Assembly (NCBI GenBank): GCA_030609245.1
Contig: JAUWCP010000005.1
Span: 1-27,510, forward strand
Source: Hyphomicrobium sp.
GTDB taxonomy: Bacteria > Pseudomonadota > Alphaproteobacteria > Rhizobiales > Hyphomicrobiaceae
Length of the DNA: 27,510 bases
Reading direction: 5' to 3'
The notes under the pieces were generated by a model. The model was not told the origin of the DNA. It saw nothing but the letters and a program-made list of their open reading frames with translations, and made no database searches. The translations under genes were made by a program, and so were the position numbers. This document shows, one piece after another, positions 7,196-15,340 of this stretch. How positions within the stretch are numbered: the first letter of the stretch is position 1; each line of letters starts with the position of its first letter.

Positions 7196-9445
7196 TTAAA
7201 AAGACGGGCCAAATTTATTGGACCGCGGAAAACCCTTGGGCGCGAGCCGCCCAGCCTGCGCACGCACGCCCAGCCAATCTCTTAGCTCTCGCCAGGTGAG
7301 AGTAAATGTGCGCCCGGCGGAATCGAGCCATGTGAGGCCATCAGCCTTCTTGAACACCCGTACATCCGAAAGGCCACCGCCCTTGAAGCGCTGGAGGATC
7401 ATCCCCTTGCCGCGCGACATTTCGTTGATCTGATCCAGCGCAAACACCAGCAGCTTGCGGTTTTCGCCGATAATCGCGACCTGGTCGCCATCAACGGGAA
7501 CGCACACCTTAGCTTCATCTGGCTCCGACACGTTCAAAACCTGACGCCCCTTGCGGGTCGACGCGACCACTTCGTCCTCGGGCACGATGAAGCCATAGCC
7601 GCCAGTAGAGGCCACTAGCAGCTTACGGCCAGGTTTGTATGTGAAGAGTTCCGCCACGTCGTGGTTCTCTTCCAGATCGATCATCAGGCGCACTGGCTCG
7701 CCGTGCCCGCGCCCGCCGGGTAGCTGGCTCGCCTCCAGCGTGAAGACCCTACCATTGGTGGCGAATGCCAACAGCTTTTCCGTGGTCGAGGCATGAACCG
7801 CACGTTTCAAGGCGTCGCCTTGCTTGAACTCGAGCCGGGACGTGTCGTCCACGTGCCCCTTCATCGCGCGGATCCAGCCCTTCTCGGACAGAACAATGGT
7901 GACCGGCTCCTTCTCGATCATCGCCCGATCGAGATCGACCTCGATCTCAGGCGCCTCCGCAAACGACGTGCGCCGGGCACCTAGTTCGGTCTTATTGGAA
8001 TAGCGCTCGCGCGTCGCCCTCACCTCTTCGGCGATGCGCTCCCACTGCAGCTCGTCAGACTTCAAGAGTTTCTTCAAGTTGCGGCGCTCTTTGGAGAGCC
8101 TGTCGTGCTCCGCCTTGATCGCGATCTCCTCCAGCTTGGAGAGCGATTTCAAACGCAGATTGAGGATCGCGTCGGCCTGAACCTCGGTAAGCTTAAAACG
8201 CTTGATCAGTTTTTGCTTGGGGTCATCCTCAAAGCGGACGATGCGGATCACCTCATCGAGATTGAGATAAGCGATCAAATAGCCGTCAAGCACCTCAAGC
8301 CGATGCTCAATCTTCGTCAGGCGGAACTCTGAGCGGCGCACGAGGACTTCAATGCGGTGCTCCAGCCATTGGCACAGCACGTCGCGCAGCGACAGCACGT
8401 TGGGGATCTGCCCCGCCGACAGCACGTTCATGTTAAGCCCGAAGCGCACCTCGAGATCGGTGAGCCGGAATAGGCTCTCCATCAATACGAGGGGATCGAC
8501 GCTGCGGCTCTTGGGCTCGAGCACCACGCGGATTTCTTCCGCCGACTCGTCTCGCACATCGCCAAGAAGCGACACCTTTTTTTCGTTCAGCAGCTCCGCA
8601 ATGCGTTCAATCAGCTTTGCCTTCTGCACCTGGTAGGGAATCTCGGTGACCACGATCTGATAGGTGCCCCGCCCAGTGTCCTCCTGCTCCCATTTGGCGC
8701 GCAGCCGGAAGCCGCCGCGGCCCGTCTTGTAGGCTTCCAGGATCTGATCACGCGGCTCGACCAAAACCCCACCCGTGGGAAAGTCGGGACCAGGGATGAA
8801 TTCAATGAGCTTGTCGATCGTGGCTCTGGGATACTTGATCAGGTGCAAAAGCGCGTTGCAAAGCTCCTCGGCGTTGTGCGGAGGAATGTTCGTCGCCATC
8901 CCCACCGCGATACCGACCGAACCATTCGCCAGCAGGTTGGGAAATGCGGCCGGCAGTACGACCGGCTCGTTACTCGTCCCATCATAGGTCGCGCGAAACG
9001 CAACCGTGTCCTCGTCGATGCCCTCCAGCAACGCCTGCGCCACGTCCGTCAGCCGGCTTTCGGTGTAGCGCATGGCCGCAGCGTTATCGCCATCGACGTT
9101 GCCGAAGTTGCCCTGACCATCGACAAGCGGGTAGCGCACGGCGAACCCTTGCGCCAGCCGCACCAACGCGTCGTAAATTGCCTGGTCGCCGTGCGGGTGG
9201 AAGTTGCCCATCACCTCGCCGATGATCTTTGCGCACTTTTTGTAGCCGGCGGCGGGATCGAGCTTAAGCTCGCGCATGGCATAGAGAATGCGCCGGTGCA
9301 CCGGCTTGAGGCCATCGCGCACGTCGGGCAGCGCGCGGTGCATGATGGTGGAGAGCGCGTATGCGAGGTAGCGCTCTTCCAGCGCATCCTTGAGGTTGAT
9401 CGGCTCGACGGAGCCTGGACCCGGCAGAATCGGTTTATCGCTCAT
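7196..9445 (-). CDS. parC: DNA topoisomerase IV subunit A
   Basis: Catalytic DNA-cleaving subunit of topoisomerase IV, which with ParE decatenates daughter chromosomes and relaxes supercoils. The protein is full length at 749 aa. The N-terminal winged-helix region carries HPHGDQAIYDALVR (84–97, the quinolone-resistance-determining segment) and the active-site tyrosine in AAMRYTESRL (Y127). A coiled-coil arm and a C-terminal domain with degenerate beta-blades follow. There is no GyrA box of the QRRGGKG type, which supports ParC over GyrA. The residue matching E. coli ParC Ser80 is Gln88 here, a form I recall as usual for alphaproteobacterial ParC. parE is not in the window. The start ATG lies 153 bases from the opposing CAP-protein start region. 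Confidence 0.96.
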   Translation of the reverse strand: MSDKPILPGPGSVEPINLKDALEERYLAYALSTIMHRALPDVRDGLKPVHRRILYAMRELKLDPAAGYKKCAKIIGEVMGNFHPHGDQAIYDALVRLAQGFAVRYPLVDGQGNFGNVDGDNAAAMRYTESRLTDVAQALLEGIDEDTVAFRATYDGTSNEPVVLPAAFPNLLANGSVGIAVGMATNIPPHNAEELCNALLHLIKYPRATIDKLIEFIPGPDFPTGGVLVEPRDQILEAYKTGRGGFRLRAKWEQEDTGRGTYQIVVTEIPYQVQKAKLIERIAELLNEKKVSLLGDVRDESAEEIRVVLEPKSRSVDPLVLMESLFRLTDLEVRFGLNMNVLSAGQIPNVLSLRDVLCQWLEHRIEVLVRRSEFRLTKIEHRLEVLDGYLIAYLNLDEVIRIVRFEDDPKQKLIKRFKLTEVQADAILNLRLKSLSKLEEIAIKAEHDRLSKERRNLKKLLKSDELQWERIAEEVRATRERYSNKTELGARRTSFAEAPEIEVDLDRAMIEKEPVTIVLSEKGWIRAMKGHVDDTSRLEFKQGDALKRAVHASTTEKLLAFATNGRVFTLEASQLPGGRGHGEPVRLMIDLEENHDVAELFTYKPGRKLLVASTGGYGFIVPEDEVVASTRKGRQVLNVSEPDEAKVCVPVDGDQVAIIGENRKLLVFALDQINEMSRGKGMILQRFKGGGLSDVRVFKKADGLTWLDSAGRTFTLTWRELRDWLGVRAQAGRLAPKGFPRSNKFGPSF

Positions 9446-9598
9446 GATATTGGCCTACCTCGGGCTCCGTGCAGCGGCAAGGGGCGAGTTGCTCATGCAC
9501 AGGGCGCCGGATCAATTCCTTCCGAATAATCAGCTTGGTGCGATCGCGGCCCGTTTTTGCTGATGGCCCAATCATGGGGAAGGACACGCACGTCGTAG

Positions 9599-10372
9599 TT
9601 GTCTGACCCCTCAACCGGACCCGATCACTCAGTCCCATGTGGTCAACATCCCGCCGCACATTTCGCCCTACACTTGCTCATGCCCATCGCCACCGATATT
9701 CCCGCCGCCGAAACGGCGATCGTTGAAATGACAAACGCATTCCGAAAGGGACACGCGCGCACTGCCGTCAAGCCGAACGCCCAGCTTGCCGCCGCCGCGC
9801 GCGCCTACGCAAAAAAACTTGCTCGAACCGAGGCCTTCTCGCACACAGTTGGGGGCTCAACGCCGTCCGATCGCGCAACGAAGGCCGGCTACGCCTTTTG
9901 CCAGATCGCAGAGAACCTCGCCTCGATCTATGACAGCCGCGGGTTCACAGCGCGCAACTACGCGAAGAGGACTGTGGAGGGCTGGGAGAATTCACCTGGT
10001 CATCGCAGGAACATGCTGACACCGCATGTTACCGAGATTGGTGTGGCCATCGCCCGCGCGCCGACACGCGATCCCAAATATGTTGCCGTTCAATTGTTCG
10101 GCCGCCCGCGCGAGCTCAAGTTCACGTTCAAGATCACCAACACCACAAAAAGCTCTGTGGGCTATGATTTCGCCGGAAAAGACCACGTCATCGAACCCCG
10201 TTACACCATCACGCACACTAGCTGCGAACCGGGCACCATATCGTTTCAGACCGGCGGTAGACATGACCTTAAGGCGCGTTACGAAGCGCGCGATGGTCAA
10301 GTTTACACTTTAAAGCCCGCCCGAGCCGGCGGTGTAAGGGTTGAACTTGGCCCGCGCACAACAGCCAACTAA
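9599..10372 (+). CDS. CAP-superfamily (SCP/PR-1-like) protein
   Basis: A CAP/SCP domain protein, a family that is usually extracellular or periplasmic. The domain covers about residues 38–168 of the longest frame and shows the expected order: NAFRKGHA, the histidine in FSHTVGG (H82), the glutamate in QIAENLA (E105), and GWENSPGHRRNML (H135). A further 80-aa beta-rich domain ends the protein. The N-terminus is unclear. The frame opens at a TTG (9599), and the first ATG is at 9680, just before the domain. Neither gives a normal signal peptide. An out-of-frame ATG at 9637 encodes a Tat-like start MWSTSRRTF, so a frameshift near 9675 is possible. The stop codon overlaps that of the opposing recO. 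Substrate and role are unknown. Confidence 0.8.
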   Translation: MSDPSTGPDHSVPCGQHPAAHFALHLLMPIATDIPAAETAIVEMTNAFRKGHARTAVKPNAQLAAAARAYAKKLARTEAFSHTVGGSTPSDRATKAGYAFCQIAENLASIYDSRGFTARNYAKRTVEGWENSPGHRRNMLTPHVTEIGVAIARAPTRDPKYVAVQLFGRPRELKFTFKITNTTKSSVGYDFAGKDHVIEPRYTITHTSCEPGTISFQTGGRHDLKARYEARDGQVYTLKPARAGGVRVELGPRTTAN

Positions 10373-11103
10373 GTGGACTTGACGCGGCGCTCGAGCAGTT
10401 CCCTAAGACGCATGCTCGCCTCCGGCATTTCCTCCCCGCGCGGAATGAGAACCCGCGTTTCGAGAAAGTGCCCAGTGAGTGTCAGGCCCGCAACGACATC
10501 TTGGGGCATGATGGTTTCATGCCGGCTCTTAACGAGGAACGTCGGCAATCGCAGCAGCTTGTCCTTGTAGGGTTCGCCCGCCTCCGTCGAGACCGCGCGT
10601 CCCGACTTCGGAGACACATAGACAAGATCCTGCTTGGTGCCCGTCGCCGCGCACGAGGATAAATCGAGACCAAACCCCAGCTCATCCAACAGCGCCAGCT
10701 CCCAGCGCACCATAAGCGCGGGCCAGACTGCTGCATCATCAAGAAAGCCCAGTACGAACAGCGTCACCTCGAAAAGGCTCGGATGCGGGTCGCGTTCGGG
10801 AAGCAAGCGTGCCAGCGCGCACATTGAGGACAGTCCCGCCAGCGCCAGCACGTCCTCCATCGCTTGGGCCGCATATCCGAAGCGCAGCTCCACTCTCACC
10901 TGGCCCAGGTGCTCGGCCAGCCGCGCCTTCCATACCGCCTCGACGTGATTGCCTATCTGCAAAACCGGGCGCAACCGGCCCGAGCGCCCGCCGTGCACCA
11001 GACCGAGATGGCGCCCGTGCTCACGTGTAAAGATCTCCGCCACCGCCGCCGTCTCTCCATGCGGCCTAACCGACAGGATCACACCTTCGTCCGTCCATTG
11101 CAT
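10369..11103 (-). CDS. recO: DNA repair protein RecO
   Basis: Mediator of the RecFOR pathway: it binds ssDNA and SSB, anneals strands and helps load RecA at gaps. The 244-aa protein begins MQWTDEGVILSVRPHGET, the typical OB-fold start of alphaproteobacterial RecO, continues with EHGRHLGLVHGG, and has an alpha-helical C-terminal domain ending in a short basic tail. Length agrees with the family (about 240 aa). It is the last gene of the long minus-strand operon, 36 bases after the small secreted protein that follows era. The ribosome site is weak, so expression probably relies on upstream translation. Its TAG overlaps the TAA of the convergent CAP gene within CTAA (10369–10372). Confidence 0.93.
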   Translation of the reverse strand: MQWTDEGVILSVRPHGETAAVAEIFTREHGRHLGLVHGGRSGRLRPVLQIGNHVEAVWKARLAEHLGQVRVELRFGYAAQAMEDVLALAGLSSMCALARLLPERDPHPSLFEVTLFVLGFLDDAAVWPALMVRWELALLDELGFGLDLSSCAATGTKQDLVYVSPKSGRAVSTEAGEPYKDKLLRLPTFLVKSRHETIMPQDVVAGLTLTGHFLETRVLIPRGEEMPEASMRLRELLERRVKST

Positions 11104-11139
11104 GACCTGATCTTAACGGGAGTCGGCGGGACGCGCGCC

Positions 11140-11493
11140 TCAGCCGGGAATGGGCTTGGGCCCTGCCCCGGTGAGCGGCGGTACCTGCTTGATGATGCAC
11201 GGAGAACCGTGCGCAAGGCACGCATGTCCCTGGCCTTTGACGGCCGTGCAGGCCAGCCGTTTGTCGGCAGCCAATCGCCAGCTCGTATATTCCATCCCGA
11301 AGAGGCCGGCTTTCGCCTTCCAGTCATCAAGCGCGCGCCGCTTGCCCGCCGTCTCGCTTTTCTCGATAGCCACCGCGCTGGAAATTGGCCCCTTGCAGAC
11401 GCGGACTGCCCCTTTCGCCGGGTACGGCACGGCCAGCATCGCCGCTACCGCTGCCGTGACGCTAAGATGACAGAGCCTAACCTGAAGCGTCAT
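11140..11493 (-). CDS. Small secreted cysteine-rich protein coupled to era, function unknown
   Basis: A 117-aa protein with a Sec signal peptide (core LSVTAAVAAMLAVPYPAKGA, cleavage near residue 29) and four cysteines in the mature part (C33, C82, C92, C99), suggesting two disulfides in the periplasm. The mature region contains KRRALDDWKAKAGLFG and YTSWRLAADKRLAC, a pattern I associate with short alphaproteobacterial hypothetical proteins (ALDAW...SWRLA...C), from memory. Its ATG overlaps the era stop as ATGA (11490–11493), so it is translationally coupled to era, and recO follows 36 bases on. No function can be assigned; the secreted nature is unusual beside era and recO, both cytosolic. Confidence 0.8.
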   Translation of the reverse strand: MTLQVRLCHLSVTAAVAAMLAVPYPAKGAVRVCKGPISSAVAIEKSETAGKRRALDDWKAKAGLFGMEYTSWRLAADKRLACTAVKGQGHACLAHGSPCIIKQVPPLTGAGPKPIPG

Positions 11494-12437
11494 TTCTTCG
11501 GGGGCTCCAAACCCATTTCGCGGTAACGCTCAGGATCGTCCTGCCAACCCTCGCGCACTTTGACGAATAGAAAAAGGTGAACGGGCCGCTCCAGGATATC
11601 AGCTAACTCGTGCCGTGCCTCTGTGGAGATCTTCTTAATCATCTGCCCACCCTTGCCAAGCACGATGGCCTTTTGGCTTTTCCGTACCACGAAGATCGTC
11701 TGCTCGATACGCACCGAGCCATCCTTTCGCTCCTCCCAGGAGGCCGTCTCAACCGTCATTTCATAGGGCAGTTCATCATGCAGCCGGTTGAAGATCTTCT
11801 CACGCGTAATCTCTGCGGCAAGTAAACGCATCGGTGCATCGGAGATATCTTCGGCCGGGTAGTGCCACGGCCCGGCAGGCACGTGCTCGGCCAAGTAGCG
11901 CTTCAGGTCAGCCACCCCGTTGCCGGAGAGGGCGGAAATCATAAAAACCTCCTCGAAAGGACAACGGCTCTTGAGGTTGCTGGCTTGCGCGAGCAGCGTC
12001 TGCTTTGCGTTAACGCGATCAACCTTGTTGAGAGCGGCAAGACACCGGGTCTTGGCGTCTTTCAACCTATCGAGGATGCGCTCCACATCCTCATCGATCC
12101 CTTTCGCTGCATCGATCACAAGAACGGCAAGATCGGCATCCCTTGCACCACTCCATGCCGCATCGACCATGGCCCTATCGAGACGCCTGGTGGGCGTAAA
12201 CAGACCCGGCGTATCAATGAACACGAGTTGGCTGTCCCCTTCGGTCGCGATCCCGCGCACCGGCACGCGCGTCGTTTGCACCTTGCGCGAGACGATCGTG
12301 ACCTTGGCGCCGACAAGCGTATTGACGAGCGTCGATTTACCGGCGTTTGGTGCGCCGATGACGGCGATGAAGCCGCAGCGCTGTGCGCCGGTCTCCGGCC
12401 CGCTATTGTCCTTCACCAACGTTCTGTCCTCACTCAT
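11490..12437 (-). CDS. era: GTPase Era
   Basis: Essential GTPase that binds the 3' end of 16S rRNA and assists 30S subunit maturation. The 315-aa protein has the G1 loop GAPNAGKST (28–36), G3 DTPG (75–78), G4 NKVD (137–140) and a C-terminal type II KH domain with GKGGQMIKKI (261–270), followed by VHLFLFVKVREGW, the usual Era ending. The frame stays open far upstream, but that extension is an Arg-rich shadow of rnc; the ATG at 12437 starts the protein correctly. It overlaps the rnc stop by 8 bases (ATGAGTGA), so the two are translationally coupled, and its own stop overlaps the next start. The rnc–era pair is widely conserved and fits joint work on rRNA. Confidence 0.97.
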   Translation of the reverse strand: MSEDRTLVKDNSGPETGAQRCGFIAVIGAPNAGKSTLVNTLVGAKVTIVSRKVQTTRVPVRGIATEGDSQLVFIDTPGLFTPTRRLDRAMVDAAWSGARDADLAVLVIDAAKGIDEDVERILDRLKDAKTRCLAALNKVDRVNAKQTLLAQASNLKSRCPFEEVFMISALSGNGVADLKRYLAEHVPAGPWHYPAEDISDAPMRLLAAEITREKIFNRLHDELPYEMTVETASWEERKDGSVRIEQTIFVVRKSQKAIVLGKGGQMIKKISTEARHELADILERPVHLFLFVKVREGWQDDPERYREMGLEPPKK

Positions 12438-13137
12438 GCACGCGCGCCCCGCCGACGCCTTCGCGCTCCAGAAGTGCTCTTGCAGCGGCCTGCTCGGCAG
12501 CCCGCTTCGAAGCCCCTTCGCCCCGCGCCGGATCCTTTCCCGAGATGTGCACCTCGGTGGTGAAGCGCGGCGCATGATCGGGACCTTTGCGCGCAAACTC
12601 GACGTACCGCGGCAGCTCCAACCCCTGCCCCTGTGCCCACTCCTGCAGCGCTGATTTGGCATCGACGCCCGTCGCCGGTAGATCCTCCGACAGGCTCTCC
12701 CACAGATTGCGCACGACGACGCGCGCGGTCTTGAAGCCGGCTTCGAGGAATATGGCGCCCAGCAGGGCCTCCATCGCGTCGGCAAGTATGGTGTTCTTGG
12801 CGCGCCCGCCGCTGCCCGCCTCACTGTCCGACAAGATGAGATGGACCCCCAGGCTAATTGAACGCGCCACCTTGGCACACGCCTCGCCACGCACGAGGCG
12901 GTTATAGCGTCGCGCCAGATCCCCTTCGGTGCCTTCGGGAAAGCGTTCGTTCAAAAACTCGGCAATGGCCAGACCCAGTACGCGGTCGCCAATGAACTCA
13001 AGTCGCTCGTTGTCGCAGCGCTTACCTTTGACCCCGCGCACGCTCGCGTGCGTCAGCGCAACTTCCAGCAGTTGCTGGTTCTTGAACCTGTGGCCCAGAG
13101 CCTTCTCGAGGTCCTTGAATTTCCGCGGCCGCAACAT
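12430..13137 (-). CDS. rnc: Ribonuclease III
   Basis: Double-strand-specific endoribonuclease that processes pre-rRNA and structured mRNAs. The 235-aa protein has the RNase III signature NERLEFIGDRVL (43–54), in which E47 and D51 contribute to the metal site, and the second catalytic pair in ADAMEALLGAIFLEAG (D120, E123). A double-stranded RNA-binding domain covers about 160–228, ending with GEGASKRAAEQAAARALL. Length is normal for the family. It follows lepB by 83 bases and runs into era with an 8-base overlap. All catalytic residues are present, so the enzyme should be active. Confidence 0.97.
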   Translation of the reverse strand: MLRPRKFKDLEKALGHRFKNQQLLEVALTHASVRGVKGKRCDNERLEFIGDRVLGLAIAEFLNERFPEGTEGDLARRYNRLVRGEACAKVARSISLGVHLILSDSEAGSGGRAKNTILADAMEALLGAIFLEAGFKTARVVVRNLWESLSEDLPATGVDAKSALQEWAQGQGLELPRYVEFARKGPDHAPRFTTEVHISGKDPARGEGASKRAAEQAAARALLEREGVGGARVHE

Positions 13138-13220
13138 GAGGTCTAATTATTCACCCATATCCTAATTCGACCGCCGGACGGGCGGCATCCGGCGCCGAAG
13201 AATACGTACGCGCGTCCTAC

Positions 13221-13979
13221 CTAGCGCACCAGCGTGAAGAACCGGCCCCACCGAATATCAAATGGCCACGTCCACGGCTTCCACCAGAGAAAGGCATCAG
13301 GCTCGTCGACTGCAGCTGAGAAGAAAATGATTTCAGCCCGACCGATCAGGTTTTCGAAGGGCACGTAGCCCACCCCCCAAGAGGCGCGGCTGTCGGTCGA
13401 ATTATCCCGATTATCTCCCATCATGAAATAGTGCCCCTCTGGCACTTTATATGGCCCCACGTTGTCGAATGGGCCGTTCTCATCGGCGTCGAGGACCGTG
13501 TAGGTCACACCGTTGGGCAATGTCTCCTCGTATGCGGGGATCTTACGCGGCGGCCCGCCATTCGCCTTCGTGATAAAGCTCCCGGTGCGGCGCTTGGGAA
13601 CTTCCTCGCCGTTGATGGACAGAACGCCGTTGCGCATGGCGATCTTATCGCCCGGCAACCCAATCACGCGTTTGATGTAGTCGGTGGAATTATCGCGCGG
13701 CAGCTTAAACACCACGACGTCGCCACGCTCTGGCTCAGCGCCGAAGATTCGCCCTGAGAACGGGATCAAATTGTAAAACGAGTAGCGGCTGTAGCCATAG
13801 GACAGCTTGGAGACGAAGAGATAATCGCCAACGAGCAACGTCTCCTTCATCGAGCCCGACGGGATGTTGAAGGGCTGATACAGAAATGTGCGCACCAGCA
13901 TGGCAATGGCCAGCGCCTCGATGACAATCGTGGCGGTCTCAAGCCACCCGCTCCTTCTTGTTTTCGCCGAGACTGTCAT
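13221..13979 (-). CDS. lepB: Signal peptidase I
   Basis: Inner-membrane serine protease that removes Sec and Tat signal peptides on the periplasmic face. The 252-aa protein has one N-terminal membrane helix (about residues 15–34), then the catalytic serine in IPSGSMKETLLVGDYLFVSK (S43), the general-base lysine in YIKRVIGLPGD (K103), and the box GDNRDNSTDSR near the end. The single N-terminal helix and the SMKETL form match alphaproteobacterial enzymes. A ribosome site GGGAG precedes the ATG by 7 bases. It lies between acpS (129 bases upstream) and rnc. It would serve the several signal-peptide-bearing proteins encoded in this window. Confidence 0.96.
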   Translation of the reverse strand: MTVSAKTRRSGWLETATIVIEALAIAMLVRTFLYQPFNIPSGSMKETLLVGDYLFVSKLSYGYSRYSFYNLIPFSGRIFGAEPERGDVVVFKLPRDNSTDYIKRVIGLPGDKIAMRNGVLSINGEEVPKRRTGSFITKANGGPPRKIPAYEETLPNGVTYTVLDADENGPFDNVGPYKVPEGHYFMMGDNRDNSTDSRASWGVGYVPFENLIGRAEIIFFSAAVDEPDAFLWWKPWTWPFDIRWGRFFTLVR

Positions 13980-14108
13980 TCGAAACTCCCACGTGGCCGC
14001 GCAGGTCTGCTCAAACCTGGCCCAAACCCGGCCGCTATAGCCATTTTGCCCCCGATGCGCAATTCGCCGATTTTCCGCACCCCTACCAAGATCGATCTCG
14101 GTAGTGCC

Positions 14109-14522
14109 TCAACGCCGATCCCCCTTCGCTGGAAGGCCCGAAATGATCACGATGGCCTCGGCCAGGGGAAAGTCGTCGGTCAGCGTCAAATCGATGCGTG
14201 CCTCAAAGCCGTCAGGTGTTATGTGCCCAAGTTGCCGGGCCGCGCCATTGGTGAGACTGATCGTCGGGCGCCCGGACGCCAGGTTGATTACGCCCATGTC
14301 GCGCCAATAGACACCACAGCGCAACCCGGTCCCTAGCGCCTTGGCGCAGGCCTCCTTGGCGGCAAAGCGCTTCGCGTAAGACGCGGCCCGCTGTGCGCGC
14401 CTATCCGATTTTACGCGCTCAACCTCGGTGAACACGCGCGAAAGAAAACGCTCGCCATAGCGATCTAGGGTCTTCTCGATGCGGCGGATGTCGACAATAT
14501 CATTGCCTATGCCCAGGATCAC
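14109..14522 (-). CDS. acpS: Holo-[acyl-carrier-protein] synthase
   Basis: Transfers 4'-phosphopantetheine from CoA to a serine of apo-ACP, activating it for fatty acid synthesis. The 137-aa protein opens with ILGIGNDIVDIRRIE (metal-binding Asp) and has YAKRFAAKEACAKALGTG (metal-binding Glu), the two AcpS hallmarks. The start codon is GTG, supported by a GAGG six bases upstream and by the position of the ILGIGNDIV motif. It overlaps the pdxJ stop as GTGA (14519–14522), so translation is coupled. Length is normal for AcpS trimers. Confidence 0.95.
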   Translation of the reverse strand: MILGIGNDIVDIRRIEKTLDRYGERFLSRVFTEVERVKSDRRAQRAASYAKRFAAKEACAKALGTGLRCGVYWRDMGVINLASGRPTISLTNGAARQLGHITPDGFEARIDLTLTDDFPLAEAIVIISGLPAKGDRR

Positions 14523-15313
14523 GCCGACCTCACACGCTCTCGCGAAGGCTCGGCTCCTGCGCGGGCCTCGTCCATCAAAACGCGCATGCGACGCACAGCG
14601 CTCGGCAAACCGCCAAAGATTGCCTCACCGATGAGAAAGTGGCCGATATTGAGTTCAACGATTTCGGGCAAGCGCGCCACTCCCGCAACCGTATCGAACG
14701 TGAGGCCATGACCGGCATGAACTTCGAGACCGGCGGCATCGGCGAGCGCAGCGGCCCGCCCTAAGCGATCGAGTTCATCGGCAACGCCATTTGCGTCGTC
14801 CGCAAGTGCCTTTTCGCAGTAGGCGCCTGTGTGGAGTTCCACAATGTCAGCACCAGCCTGAATGGACGCTTCTATGGTGCGCCGGTCCGGCTCGATGAAC
14901 AGGGAGACGCGAATGCCGGCTGCCTTGAGGTCGCCGATGATGCGCCCCAAGCGATCGCCGCCAGCGGCCACGTCGAGCCCGCCCTCGGTTGTGCGTTCCT
15001 CGCGGCGCTCAGGCACCAGACAGCACGCGTTCGGCACGTGGCGCAGAGCGATGTCGAGCATCTCCTGGGTCGCCGCCATCTCTAAGTTGAGCGGGCGCGT
15101 CAACTCATGCTTCAGCCTGGCGATGTCGTCGTCGGAAATGTGGCGGCGGTCTTCGCGCAGGTGCGCTGTAATGCCGTCGGCCCCCGCCTCAACCGCAAGA
15201 TGCGCCGCACGCAGGGTATCGGGATGGCCGCCGCCGCGGGCATTCCGGATGGTGGCGACGTGATCGATGTTCACGCCAAGGCGCAGATCGGGAACCTTCA
15301 AGGGCAAAGTCAT
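14519..15313 (-). CDS. pdxJ: Pyridoxine 5'-phosphate synthase
   Basis: Condenses 3-amino-2-oxopropyl phosphate with 1-deoxyxylulose 5-phosphate to make pyridoxine 5'-phosphate in the DXP-dependent vitamin B6 pathway. The 264-aa TIM-barrel protein has LGVNIDHVATIRNARGG, ADGITAHLREDRRHI, the VPERREERTTEGG segment, and GLEVHAGHGLTF followed by VELNIGHFLIGEAIF near the phosphate site. All are typical of PdxJ. The ATG has no good ribosome site. The preceding gene ends 27 bases upstream, and acpS overlaps its stop. The pdxJ–acpS pairing is common in proteobacteria. Confidence 0.96.
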   Translation of the reverse strand: MTLPLKVPDLRLGVNIDHVATIRNARGGGHPDTLRAAHLAVEAGADGITAHLREDRRHISDDDIARLKHELTRPLNLEMAATQEMLDIALRHVPNACCLVPERREERTTEGGLDVAAGGDRLGRIIGDLKAAGIRVSLFIEPDRRTIEASIQAGADIVELHTGAYCEKALADDANGVADELDRLGRAAALADAAGLEVHAGHGLTFDTVAGVARLPEIVELNIGHFLIGEAIFGGLPSAVRRMRVLMDEARAGAEPSRERVRSA

Positions 15314-15340
15314 ACAGGGAGAATTACCACACGAGTAAAT

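Noticed and set aside
8843..9529. 228-aa plus-strand frame opposite the parC start
   Set aside because: It is antisense to strongly conserved ParC sequence, has no recognisable motif and its composition is explained by the codon bias of parC.
11862..12654. Long plus-strand frames opposite era and rnc
   Set aside because: Two overlapping frames, both mirror products of high-GC coding sequence, without motifs.
12438..12890. N-terminal extension of the era frame
   Set aside because: The extra 151 residues are Arg/Ser-rich and lie within rnc in another frame; the Era start at 12437 is clear.
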